64,000 bases of DNA from RGIG5472 sp051867615 (lineage in GTDB: Bacteria; Bacillota; Clostridia; Oscillospirales; Oscillospiraceae). Below are positions 8,169 through 15,956 of this stretch, piece after piece (within the stretch, counting starts at the first letter, position 1; each line of letters opens with the position of its first letter). The DNA is taken from positions 62,001 to 126,000 of the forward strand of contig JBJDYU010000044.1 of NCBI GenBank assembly GCA_051867615.1. Reading direction: 5' to 3'. Under the pieces are notes generated by a model, which saw only the letters and a program-made list of their open reading frames with translations, had not been told where the DNA came from and ran no database searches. The position numbers were made by a program, and so were the translations under genes.

Positions 8169-8238
8169 CACCCACAATCGTTCTTGACACAAACAGTATA
8201 GGAGGGTATAATGCAAAATATACCAACGATTGTAGGTG
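8169..8238 (+). promoter_or_regulatory. Consensus promoter bracketed by a 14-bp inverted repeat
   Basis: TTGACA (8184-8189), a 17-bp spacer and TATAAT (8207-8212) form a perfect sigma-A promoter reading right. It lies between CACCCACAATCGTT (8169-8182) and AACGATTGTAGGTG (8225-8238), inverted copies with one mismatch. It is either a pair of operator half-sites for the divergent XRE regulator, or an invertible promoter of the inverton type that would drive the XRE gene when flipped. No recombinase gene is nearby. Confidence 0.7.
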
Positions 8239-8324
8239 TCCATCGGCCGCAGGCAAAAAACTTATCACACTGGGCCGCACTGCCTGAAAGAAAATGATTT
8301 GACAGAAAAGTACAGCTTTGTACC

Positions 8325-8355
8325 AAGGAGGGGTAATGTGATGAATAAACTATAG
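8325..8355 (+). other. Mini-ORF (4 residues) behind a strong ribosome site
   Basis: AAGGAGGGG is followed at ideal distance by ATG AAT AAA CTA TAG (8341-8355), encoding MNKL. It precedes the membrane-protein gene by about 50 bases. It may be a regulatory leader peptide or a decayed gene start. A second TTGACA lies at 8299-8304 but without a good -10. Confidence 0.3.
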
Positions 8356-8404
8356 ATATTATTTATATCGCTTATGTAATTCACGATTTAGGGAGGAAAG
8401 CAAA

Positions 8405-8773
8405 ATGATGCAAAAACTATTTGGGGAAACAGAAGAAGATCAAATTCGGTACTTAAAGCCAAGACTTTTAGCAATTCTTGCCGCAATTATCTGCTGTGTT
8501 ATTGGCGCAATCTTGCAAGCTGCCGGTCTTGATATTGCGAGTGTTTTTTTGGGCCTTGGAGAAGTAATACTGGTAATTACATTGTGGGTATTTGGATGGG
8601 CAATCCTAAGAGGATTGTTTGGAATAGCATCTATTGGGGTGCTCTTCTCAAATAATGTGGTGTTAGGTGTAATTATTTTCCTCATCTACCTTTTGGTCGG
8701 GTATATTGGCGGAGCCATTGTTGCTGTAATAGGGTTGTGTAGATTTATGGTTCTGAAAAAGAAAAAGGGTTGA
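8405..8773 (+). CDS. Small membrane protein, unknown function
   Basis: 122 residues, almost entirely hydrophobic apart from a charged N-terminus (MMQKLFGETEEDQIRYLKPR) and a lysine-rich C-terminus. Three to four membrane segments are apparent: about 20-45, 48-70, and 77-115 as one or two helices. The ATG follows GGGAGGAAAG. The gene is AT-rich compared with the surrounding core genes and 6 bp ahead of the repeat-bearing membrane protein, so the two are almost certainly co-transcribed and may act together. I recognise no family. The C-terminal KKKKG suggests a cytoplasmic end. Confidence 0.75.
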   Translation: MMQKLFGETEEDQIRYLKPRLLAILAAIICCVIGAILQAAGLDIASVFLGLGEVILVITLWVFGWAILRGLFGIASIGVLFSNNVVLGVIIFLIYLLVGYIGGAIVAVIGLCRFMVLKKKKG

Positions 8774-8779
8774 TCCGTT

Positions 8780-8989
8780 ATGGGATTTTATGATAGCAAG
8801 GGTTATTGGTGCAATGATGGGGACGGCTTTTACGATGCCAAAGGCTATTTTCGTAGTCCGGGCGATGGCTTTTATGATAGTAAGGGCTATTTCCGCAGCC
8901 CGGGTGATGGCTTTTATGATAGTAAGGGCTATTTTCGCAGCCCGGGTGATAGCTTCTACGACGGAAAAGAATATCTGCGATCGTCCGGA
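8780..8989 (+). repeat. Five tandem 42-bp coding repeats
   Basis: Units at 8780-8821, 8822-8863, 8864-8905, 8906-8947 and 8948-8989, in frame with the membrane protein. The middle units are nearly identical (8864 and 8906 units differ at one base), while the first and last are degenerate. The gradient suggests recent expansion from the centre by slippage or unequal crossing over. Confidence 0.9.
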
Positions 8990-9547
8990 ACTGCAATAGG
9001 AGTCAGCACCCCATCGGCAACCGGAGCTATATTGGGTGCCGGATTTTTGCTGTCTTTACCAATTATCTTTCTATGGACATTAGGCGTATTTCTTATTGAG
9101 TGGATAGCAGCGCATCCGTATGTAATTTTCTTTGGGTATGCAATATGTTCCATTTTTATCTGCTATGCAGTCACAAAACGAAAGCAGCATCATGGAAGCA
9201 CCTTCTTATTGAGCTTTGTTGGAAACTATTTGTCTATCCTATCTCTCGTTCATATAACTCTATTATATGCCGTCCCTTGTGTAATCGAGGGTGAAGGAAG
9301 TTTTGGCAGCTTTGTAGAGTTTACACTTACTCTGCTTGTCAGTATTGGCGCTATTGTAGTCTTACAATTTTTCAATTATTTCCATGGAAAAGCTCTTTTG
9401 GAATGTATATTTGGTATTTTGTTTTTTGTAATTGTTGCCGTCATACTTAGATATAACGTGAGTACATTGGAAGACATAAATCAAATATACCATTTGGAGA
9501 GCCTAAAACTTTTTCGCTTACTCATTGGCTTCATGCTGACAAAATAA
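8780..9547 (+). CDS. Membrane protein with five N-terminal GFYDSKGYFRSPGD-type repeats
   Basis: 255 residues. Residues 1-70 are five consecutive 14-residue repeats; repeats 3 and 4 are identical in protein and differ by one base in DNA. Each carries GFYD-x-KGY and usually RSPG. The remainder holds five or six membrane helices (about 76-105, 108-130, 143-165, 178-202, 209-228 and possibly the end). Short YD-x-KG repeats occur in uncharacterised Firmicute membrane proteins, but I know no function for them. Lys, Arg and Asp alternation suggests a soluble, perhaps cytoplasmic, interaction tail. It shares a transcript with the preceding small membrane protein and is AT-rich, which points to acquisition by transfer. 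Confidence 0.8.
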   Translation: MGFYDSKGYWCNDGDGFYDAKGYFRSPGDGFYDSKGYFRSPGDGFYDSKGYFRSPGDSFYDGKEYLRSSGTAIGVSTPSATGAILGAGFLLSLPIIFLWTLGVFLIEWIAAHPYVIFFGYAICSIFICYAVTKRKQHHGSTFLLSFVGNYLSILSLVHITLLYAVPCVIEGEGSFGSFVEFTLTLLVSIGAIVVLQFFNYFHGKALLECIFGILFFVIVAVILRYNVSTLEDINQIYHLESLKLFRLLIGFMLTK

Positions 9548-9607
9548 AATACTTTATGGGCCAAGGAATTAATTGTATACAAACTAAAGACGCACTTCTA
9601 TACTGCA

Positions 9608-9680
9608 GAAAAATCCTCCGTATGATGGTACCCATACGGAGGATCAACTATTATACGAACGCCCCGCCTGACGGCGGGGC
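9608..9680 (-). terminator. Tandem hairpin terminators after the V-ATPase operon
   Basis: First met on the minus strand is GCCCCGCC-GTCA-GGCGGGGC (9661-9680) with little T tract; on the plus strand it is followed by GTTTCTTTGTTT. Next is a 12-bp stem ATCCTCCGTATG / CATACGGAGGAT (9613-9644) with TTTTTC after it on the minus strand. Together they end the V-ATPase transcript and isolate the AT-rich insert. A palindrome TTGTATACAA lies at 9573-9582. Confidence 0.75.
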
Positions 9681-9690
9681 GTTTCTTTGT

Positions 9691-10350
9691 TTATGAGGGC
9701 TGCTTGAAGTCGTGGGCCTCGGCCAGCATCATGTCCTTCACCTTCATCAGGCGGGTGATGTTGCCGCGCTCGTTTTCATCCAGCTTCATGGAGATGTAGC
9801 GGATGTTCTTCTGCAGCTCCGGGATCATGACGTACTCCAGCGCGTTGACCCGGCGGCGGGTCTTTTCGATATCCTGTGCCAGCAGCTGCATGGTCTTTTC
9901 CACCTGGGCCAGCTCCAGCATATCCTGAAAGACCCTGCTCAGGCTCTCCAGCGCCGCGTCCAGCTCCGCGGAGGTCTGGGCAAAACCGTAGGGATAGATC
10001 TCCGTGGGATTCTCGTTGCGGGTGCGGAAGCGGTAAACGGGCACCGTGACGCTCATGATATTGCGGCTGCCGACCCCCAGCGAAACGCTCTGCTTCGGGT
10101 ACAGCAGCGCCTGCTCCAGCATTTCCGGAGACATGACGGCGGAGGCCACCGTGAAAGCGGCGTTGGCCTGCTCCAGCCCTTCCTCCACCTGCCTGCGCAG
10201 CTCCCGGTTGCGGCGCACCACGTCAAGGAACTGCTTCATCAGCTCGTCGCGTTTGTCCTTCAGGAGCTTATGGCCCCGCGTGGCGGTCTTGAGCCGGCCC
10301 TTCAGCCGGGTCAGTTCCATGCGCGTGGGGTTGATGGTGGCGGTTGCCAT
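9691..10350 (-). CDS. ntpD: V-type ATPase subunit D (central stalk)
   Basis: 219 residues, the rotor shaft that turns inside the A3B3 head. It begins MATATINPTRMELTRLKGRLKTATRGHKLLKDKRDELMKQF, the characteristic long N-terminal coiled coil of subunit D, and ends with a second long helix pair. Usual family length is about 200-225. Last gene of the operon, 11 bp after ntpB, and followed by tandem terminators. Confidence 0.96.
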   Translation of the reverse strand: MATATINPTRMELTRLKGRLKTATRGHKLLKDKRDELMKQFLDVVRRNRELRRQVEEGLEQANAAFTVASAVMSPEMLEQALLYPKQSVSLGVGSRNIMSVTVPVYRFRTRNENPTEIYPYGFAQTSAELDAALESLSRVFQDMLELAQVEKTMQLLAQDIEKTRRRVNALEYVMIPELQKNIRYISMKLDENERGNITRLMKVKDMMLAEAHDFKQPS

Positions 10351-10361
10351 GGGCGTTCACC

Positions 10362-11735
10362 TCAGTTCTTTTCGGGATAGTATTGATCCAGCATCTCCTG
10401 CTTGATACGCTTCAGCTCGCTTCTCGGCAGGATGCGCAGCAGCTCCCAGCCCAGGTCCAGGGTCTGCTCGATGCTGCGGTTTTCCTCGCTTCCCTGGGAG
10501 ACGTAGCGCTTTTCAAACTCGTCGGCGAACTTCGCGTACAGCAGATCGGTGGGAGTCAGCGCCGCCTCGCCCAGAATGGTCATCAGCTCCTTGGCTTCCT
10601 TGCCGGAGGCGTAGGCCGCGAAAAGCTGGTTCAGCGTGGGGGCGTGGTCCTCCCGGGTCTTGCCCTTGCCGATGCCCTTGTCCTTCAGACGGGACAGGGA
10701 CGGCAGCACGTCCACCGGGGGCATGATGCCCTTGCGGTAGAGGTCGCGGGAGAGGATGATCTGGCCCTCGGTGATATAGCCCGTCAGGTCAGGGATGGGA
10801 TGGGTCTTGTCGTCCTCCGGCATGGTCAGGATGGGGATCATGGTGATGGAGCCCTCCTGGCCCAGCTTGCGGCCCGCGCGCTCGTACATGGTGGCAAGGT
10901 CGGTGTAGAGGTAGCCGGGATAGCCGCGGCGGCCGGGGACCTCCTTGCGGGCGGCGGAAACCTCCCGCAGGGCCTCGGCGTAGTTGGTGATATCCGTCAG
11001 GATGACCAGCACGTGCATCCCCTTTTCAAAGGCCAGATACTCCGCGGCGGTCAGGGCCATGCGGGGCGTGGCGATACGCTCCACGGCAGGGTCGTTGGCC
11101 AGATTCGTGAACAGCACCGTGCGGTCGATGGCGCCGGTGCGGCGGAAGTCGGAGATGAAGAACTCCGCCTCCTCAAAGGTGATGCCGATGGCGGCGAAGA
11201 CCACGGCGAATTTGCTCTCGCCGTCCAGCACCTTGGCCTGACGGGCGATCTGGGCCGCCAGCTGGGCATGGGGCAGGCCGGAGCCGGAGAAAATGGGCAG
11301 CTTCTGGCCGCGGACCAGCGTGTTCAGGCCGTCGATGGTGGAAATGCCGGTCTGGATGAACTCGTTGGGGTAGTCCCGGGCCGCCGGGTTCATAGGCTGG
11401 CCGTTGATGTCCAGACGCTTCTCCGCCAGAATCTCGGGGCCGCCGTCGATGGGCTGGCCCATGCCGTTAAAGACGCGGCCCAGCATATCGCCGCTGACCG
11501 CCAGCTCCAGCGGATGGCCCAGGAAATGGATCTTGGAGTCCTTCAGGTTGATGCCGGCGGAGCTTTCAAACAGCTGCACCACGGCCTTGTCGCCGTTCAC
11601 CTCCAGCACCTTGCAGCGGCGAATGCTGCCGTCGGGCAGCTCGATCTCGGCCAGCTCGTCGTAGGTGACGCCGCTGACCTGCTCCACCACCATCAGAGGG
11701 CCGGAGATCTCGTGTATGGTCCGGTATTCTTTCAT
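10362..11735 (-). CDS. ntpB: V-type ATPase subunit B (regulatory nucleotide-binding subunit)
   Basis: 457 residues; alternates with subunit A in the hexameric head but lacks a full P-loop, showing FSGSGLPHAQLAAQIARQA instead, as expected for B. Contains ALTAAEYLAFEKGMHVLVILTDITNYAEALREVSAARKEVPGRRGYPGYLYTDLATMYERAGR, the conserved arginine-finger region. Its ATG overlaps the ntpA stop by 4 bases (ATGA), implying translational coupling. Confidence 0.97.
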   Translation of the reverse strand: MKEYRTIHEISGPLMVVEQVSGVTYDELAEIELPDGSIRRCKVLEVNGDKAVVQLFESSAGINLKDSKIHFLGHPLELAVSGDMLGRVFNGMGQPIDGGPEILAEKRLDINGQPMNPAARDYPNEFIQTGISTIDGLNTLVRGQKLPIFSGSGLPHAQLAAQIARQAKVLDGESKFAVVFAAIGITFEEAEFFISDFRRTGAIDRTVLFTNLANDPAVERIATPRMALTAAEYLAFEKGMHVLVILTDITNYAEALREVSAARKEVPGRRGYPGYLYTDLATMYERAGRKLGQEGSITMIPILTMPEDDKTHPIPDLTGYITEGQIILSRDLYRKGIMPPVDVLPSLSRLKDKGIGKGKTREDHAPTLNQLFAAYASGKEAKELMTILGEAALTPTDLLYAKFADEFEKRYVSQGSEENRSIEQTLDLGWELLRILPRSELKRIKQEMLDQYYPEKN

Positions 11736-13507
11736 TCGTCCTCACCTGCTTTCTCCGCGATGGCGGTGATCTCCTCCTCCATTTCCCGGGAAATGGAAGC
11801 GTAGACTTCCGCGTACTGGTCCGCCTCCACATACTTGGCGCGGCCGATCTTTTCCTTGGCGGGAATGGCCAGCAGGTCATTCAGCGCCGCGCCGCGGCGC
11901 ACGGCCTCCCGGGCGAGACGGTCAAAATCAAGGATCATGCCCATGAGCTTCTTCTGCCGCTCATGGCTGGAATAGGAGTCCACATCCATAAAGGCGTTCT
12001 GCTGCAGGAAGTCCTCCCGCACCATCTTCGCCGTCTCTAAGGTCAGCTGGTCCGCAGGGCTCAGGGCGTCCTTGCCCACCAGCTGCACGATCTCCTGCAG
12101 CTCGGCCTCCTCCTGCAGCAGGCTCATGGCCTTGTGCCGGCCCTGCATGAATTCCGCGCCCAGATGCTCGTCGAACCAGGGCTTCATGCTGTCAAGATAC
12201 AGGGAGTAGGAGCTCAGCCAGTTGATGGCCGGGAAGTGCCGGCGGTAGGCCAGAGAGGAATCCAGGGACCAGAAGACCTTCACGATGCGCATGGTGCCCT
12301 GGGAGACCGGCTCGGACAAATCGCCGCCCGGAGGGGACACGGCGCCCACGGCGGTCAGGGAGCCCTGCCGCTCGTCGCTGCCCATGCACTCCACCACGCC
12401 GGCGCGCTCATAGAACTGCGCCAGACGGGAGGCCAGGTACGCGGGATAGCCCTCCTCGCCGGGCATCTCCTCCAGACGGCCGGACATCTCGCGCAGGGCC
12501 TCCGCCCAGCGGGAGGTGGAGTCCGCGATGACCGCCACGTCGTAGCCCATGTCGCGGAAATACTCCGCGATGGTGATGCCGGTGTAGACGGAAGCCTCAC
12601 GGGCGGCCACAGGCATATCGGAGGTGTTGGCGATCAGCACCGTGCGCTTCATCAGCGTCTCGCCGGTGCGGGGGTCGGTCAGCTCCGGGAATTCCCGCAG
12701 CACGTCGGTCATCTCGTTGCCGCGCTCGCCGCAGCCGATGTAAATGACGATGTCCACGTCCGACCACTTGGCCAGCTGGTGCTGCACCACAGTCTTGCCG
12801 CTGCCGAAGGGGCCGGGCACCGCGGCGGTGCCGCCCTTGGCGATGGGGAACATGGTGTCGATGATGCGCTGGCCGGTCTGCAGGGGCCGGATGGGGGGAT
12901 ATTTCTTCTCATAGGGACGGCCCACACGGACGGGCCACTTCTGCACCATGGTCAGGGAGGTCTCGCCGCCCTTGCCGTCGTCGAGCTTCGCGATGCACTC
13001 CTCGATGGTGTACTCGCCCTCTTCCGCGAGCCAGGTGATGACGCCGCTGTTTTTCACCGGCACCATGATCTTGTGCAGCACCACCGCCGTCTCCTGCACG
13101 GTGCCGAGAACGTCGCCGCCCTTCACGCGGTCGCCCACCTTGGCCACCGGGACGAAGCGCCACTTCTTTTCCCGGCTCAGGGCCGGGACCTGCACGCCGC
13201 GGGCCAGGTTCGCGCCGCTGACCTTCATGATCTCCTCCAGCGGGCGCTGGATGCCGTCGTAAATATTCTCGATCAGGCCCGGGCCAAGCTCCACGCTCAG
13301 CGGCGCGCCGGTGCTCTCCACCACCGCGCCGGGGCCAAGGCCGGAGGTCTCCTCGTATACCTGAATGGAGGCCCGGCCGCCGGTCATAGTCAGAATTTCG
13401 CCGATCAGGTGCTGTTCGCCCACGCGGACCACGTCCGCCATGTTGGCGTCCTCCAGCCCCTCGGCGACTACCAGCGGGCCGGATACCTTGATGATTTTAC
13501 CGCTCAT
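11732..13507 (-). CDS. ntpA: V-type ATPase subunit A (catalytic)
   Basis: 591 residues, the ATP-hydrolysing or ATP-making subunit. The Walker A motif GPFGSGKTVVQHQL is preceded by the non-homologous region that distinguishes A from F-type beta subunits. Walker B lies in VDIVIYIGCGERGNEM and the following DVAVIADSTSRWAEALREMSGRLEEMPGEEGYPAYLASRLAQFYERAG block. Length matches the bacterial/archaeal family. It lies 17 bp after ntpF. Confidence 0.98.
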   Translation of the reverse strand: MSGKIIKVSGPLVVAEGLEDANMADVVRVGEQHLIGEILTMTGGRASIQVYEETSGLGPGAVVESTGAPLSVELGPGLIENIYDGIQRPLEEIMKVSGANLARGVQVPALSREKKWRFVPVAKVGDRVKGGDVLGTVQETAVVLHKIMVPVKNSGVITWLAEEGEYTIEECIAKLDDGKGGETSLTMVQKWPVRVGRPYEKKYPPIRPLQTGQRIIDTMFPIAKGGTAAVPGPFGSGKTVVQHQLAKWSDVDIVIYIGCGERGNEMTDVLREFPELTDPRTGETLMKRTVLIANTSDMPVAAREASVYTGITIAEYFRDMGYDVAVIADSTSRWAEALREMSGRLEEMPGEEGYPAYLASRLAQFYERAGVVECMGSDERQGSLTAVGAVSPPGGDLSEPVSQGTMRIVKVFWSLDSSLAYRRHFPAINWLSSYSLYLDSMKPWFDEHLGAEFMQGRHKAMSLLQEEAELQEIVQLVGKDALSPADQLTLETAKMVREDFLQQNAFMDVDSYSSHERQKKLMGMILDFDRLAREAVRRGAALNDLLAIPAKEKIGRAKYVEADQYAEVYASISREMEEEITAIAEKAGEDE

Positions 13508-13524
13508 TCGCTATCTCCTTTTCT

Positions 13525-13833
13525 TTAAGAGATGTCCGCGCCCACGGCGCGTTCCACGGCGCTCTGCAGCGCTGCCTGCGCCACGCCGAGGCTGCCGCCC
13601 TTGCCGGGGATGAGGATCACCGCCGGTGAGAGCTTTTCGTTGTATTTGGCGATCTCCGCCGGGATCTGCCGGGCCAGCTGCTCCGTGATATAGATGATGG
13701 CGTAATCCTCCCGGGCCAGACGGTGGAGCTGGCGGGCCGCTTCGTCCCGCTGCTCCGCGAACACTGTCTCGAGACCCAGCGCCCGGAAGCCCAGCACGCT
13801 GTCCCGGTCGCCCAGCACGGCGATTTTAGACAT
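13525..13833 (-). CDS. ntpF: V-type ATPase subunit F
   Basis: 102 residues from MSKIAVLGDRDSVLGFRALGL, a classic subunit F opening; it binds subunit D in the central stalk. The start at 13833 overlaps the end of ntpC by 8 bases (ATGTCTAA), and the open frame upstream of it is inside ntpC. The IPGKGGS region near the C-terminus matches the family's I-P-[GS] turn. Confidence 0.94.
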   Translation of the reverse strand: MSKIAVLGDRDSVLGFRALGLETVFAEQRDEAARQLHRLAREDYAIIYITEQLARQIPAEIAKYNEKLSPAVILIPGKGGSLGVAQAALQSAVERAVGADIS

Positions 13834-14821
13834 AGCTCTCACGCATCCTTTCCCGGATCCTGTCCGCCCCAAGGCCCGCCATGCGTCCGCTCATGATGAT
13901 GCGGATGTTGCGCAGCTCCTGCTCCTTTGCCGCGATATACGCCAGCACCGCCTCCGGGCCGAAGGACACCAGCGCGGCCCCCTGCAGATAGTGCGTCAGC
14001 ACGTCGTCGCAGGCCTTTTCAAACGCCGTCACCGAGCCGCCGCGGACGGCCTGAGCGATATGCTCCGCCGCTGCCGCCAGCTCCGTACCCTGGAACGGCT
14101 CCGCCGGGGCGCCGTTCTGCGCCGCCGCCAGCAGCGCGTCCGTGTCCACCGTGCCGCCGGGCAGCAGCGCCTCGGCCAGCAGCTCCGGCCCCTGGCCCAT
14201 GCGCAGCACCCGCAGCAGGGCCTTGGCGTTTTCCGTGTCGATCATCAGCCGCACATAGCCCACGAGGTAATCGCTCCCCAGCGCCTCCGCCAGGGCCAGC
14301 ATCTCCTCATAGCAGGCCCGGTCCAGGATGAAGTCGCCCTTCCGGGGATCTCCCGTTGTGGAGATCCCCGCCCGGGCTTCCCGCACCGCGCCCTCCATCA
14401 CGGAGGGCAGCAGCTGCTCCTCTTCCTCGCGGATGGCGCTGGCCAGCGCCGTCTTTTCCATGCGGCCGCCCTCCATCAGCAGATGGTCGGCCGCCACGCC
14501 CGCCGCGGCGGATTTCAGCACCACCTTGGCGTTGTGATAGTCATATCTCAGGCGAAAGAGGTCCGGCAGCCGTTCGTCCATGGAGAAGCCCGCGAAGTCC
14601 GCGAACAGCTCCTCCCGCGCCCGGCGCAGCGCCTCCTCCACATTGGCCTGCGTCGCTTCCGCCACGGCGTAGCCGTGGTCCGCCAGCACCCGCAGCGCCT
14701 CGCCCATATCGTTTGCCTCGATCATGCGGCTGTAATCCGCCGCGGTCAGCAGCTTTGCCTCCAGCGCGCGGACATAGGCGGAGACGCAGAGCCAGCGCTC
14801 ATTTTCCGTTTTCTTTGCCAA
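13826..14821 (-). CDS. ntpC: V-type ATPase subunit C/d (central stalk to rotor ring)
   Basis: Connects the D-F shaft to the K ring. A TTG at 14821, six bases after GGGAGGAG, gives 331 residues beginning LAKKTENERWLCVSAYVRALEAKLLTAADYSRMIEA, which aligns with the family start; the open frame extends 12 codons further and would overlap ntpE. The protein is a three-fold repeat of helical V-ATPase C domains, at the usual length of about 330-350. Start choice is moderate. Confidence 0.9.
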   Translation of the reverse strand: MAKKTENERWLCVSAYVRALEAKLLTAADYSRMIEANDMGEALRVLADHGYAVAEATQANVEEALRRAREELFADFAGFSMDERLPDLFRLRYDYHNAKVVLKSAAAGVAADHLLMEGGRMEKTALASAIREEEEQLLPSVMEGAVREARAGISTTGDPRKGDFILDRACYEEMLALAEALGSDYLVGYVRLMIDTENAKALLRVLRMGQGPELLAEALLPGGTVDTDALLAAAQNGAPAEPFQGTELAAAAEHIAQAVRGGSVTAFEKACDDVLTHYLQGAALVSFGPEAVLAYIAAKEQELRNIRIIMSGRMAGLGADRIRERMRESYV

Positions 14822-14849
14822 ACAGGTCTCCTCCCTTCCTGCGGAACTC

Positions 14850-15434
14850 TCACGCAAACAGGATGTCCGCCACGGCAGGGGCCAGGCGCTGTCTCAGCTC
14901 CCGCATGCCGATCTCCAGACTTCCGTTGATCTCGATATTGCCGCGGCGGAGGATAACGCCGTCGATCTCCCGGGTCTCCTGCGACAGGGTGAACGCCGCG
15001 CCGGGGCGCAGGGCGTTGGCCCGGGCCGTCACCTTTTCGCCGATGGCCGCTCTCGCGGCGGCGGAAAGGATCAGCTCCTCCCGGCCGTCCTCGGCGTTTT
15101 TCGCCGCGAAGGACGCCAGCAGCTCCACCATTTCCGCCTCCGGCAGGGCCAGACGCTTCTCCAGCGCCCGGGCAAAGGTCTCCTCCAGCATCTCCTGCTT
15201 CGCCGCCAGCTGCATCTGCCGCGCCTCCATCTCCGCCGCGCTCACCAGACGGTCACGGTAGAACCGGGCCGCCTCGGCGTTCTGCGCGCGGCCAAGGCGC
15301 AGCCGCTCCTCCGCCTGCCGCTCAGCCTCCGCCCGGACGCCGTCAGCTTTCTTTCCGGCTTCCTGCAGCAGGCTGTCGATCTCGGCGCGGGCGTCGCGCT
15401 CAATGCGCTGCGTGATCTTTTCGATACCGTTCAT
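14850..15434 (-). CDS. ntpE: V-type ATPase subunit E (peripheral stalk)
   Basis: 194 residues. The N-terminal half is a long charged coiled coil (ITQRIERDARAEIDSLLQEAGKKADGVRAEAERQAEERLRLGRAQN), and the C-terminus is a small globular domain, as in all E subunits. It pairs with the G/H-like subunit encoded first in the operon to form the stator. Spacing to ntpK is 22 bp. Confidence 0.9.
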   Translation of the reverse strand: MNGIEKITQRIERDARAEIDSLLQEAGKKADGVRAEAERQAEERLRLGRAQNAEAARFYRDRLVSAAEMEARQMQLAAKQEMLEETFARALEKRLALPEAEMVELLASFAAKNAEDGREELILSAAARAAIGEKVTARANALRPGAAFTLSQETREIDGVILRRGNIEINGSLEIGMRELRQRLAPAVADILFA

Positions 15435-15456
15435 TGTGCGTCACCTTTCTTTGGGA

Positions 15457-15939
15457 TCAGATCCAAAGCAGCATCAGCATGGAGGCCAGCAGAGACAAGA
15501 TGGCGTAGAACTCAACGATACCGCAGAGGATCAGGCCCTTGGACCAGTCGTTGGGCTTTTTCGCGAGGATGTTGATGGAGCCGGCTGCCACGCGGCCCTG
15601 GGCGATGGCGGAAAGCAGACCGCCCAGCGCCATGGGCATACAGGCCGCGAAGTACTGCAGGCCCTGCATCACCGTGAGGTCCGCGGCGGCGCCGCTGAGC
15701 ATACCCATGCGGATAAGGGCGAAGAACCAGACCACCAGACCGTACAGGCCCTGGGTGCCGGGCAGCAGCTGCAGCACCATGACCTTACCGGACTTGGAGG
15801 GGTCCTGACTGAGCAGACCCGTGCCGGCTTCACCGGCGATGCCGGTACCCTTTGCGCTGCCCACGCAGGAAAGACCCACCGCGAGACCGGAACCAAACAA
15901 TGCCAGAGCCATACCGCCAAACGCTTCGAAGAAACTCAT
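15457..15939 (-). CDS. ntpK: V-type ATPase subunit K (membrane rotor, Na+-type)
   Basis: 160 residues in two helical hairpins, the ion-carrying ring protein. The first hairpin has LPGTQGLYG (Thr62, Gln63) and no acidic residue. The second has AIAQGR (Gln114) and GIVEFYAIL (Glu143). In Enterococcus hirae NtpK the sodium is held by Leu61, Thr64, Gln65, Gln110 and Glu139; all equivalents are present. That predicts Na+ rather than H+ transport. The ATG follows GGGAGGTAC. Confidence 0.95.
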   Translation of the reverse strand: MSFFEAFGGMALALFGSGLAVGLSCVGSAKGTGIAGEAGTGLLSQDPSKSGKVMVLQLLPGTQGLYGLVVWFFALIRMGMLSGAAADLTVMQGLQYFAACMPMALGGLLSAIAQGRVAAGSINILAKKPNDWSKGLILCGIVEFYAILSLLASMLMLLWI

Positions 15940-15956
15940 TTTCTGTACCTCCCAAA

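Noticed and set aside
8780..8989. Possible CRISPR array from regular 42-bp repeats
   Set aside because: Units are contiguous without spacers, in frame, and encode a repeated peptide; no cas genes.
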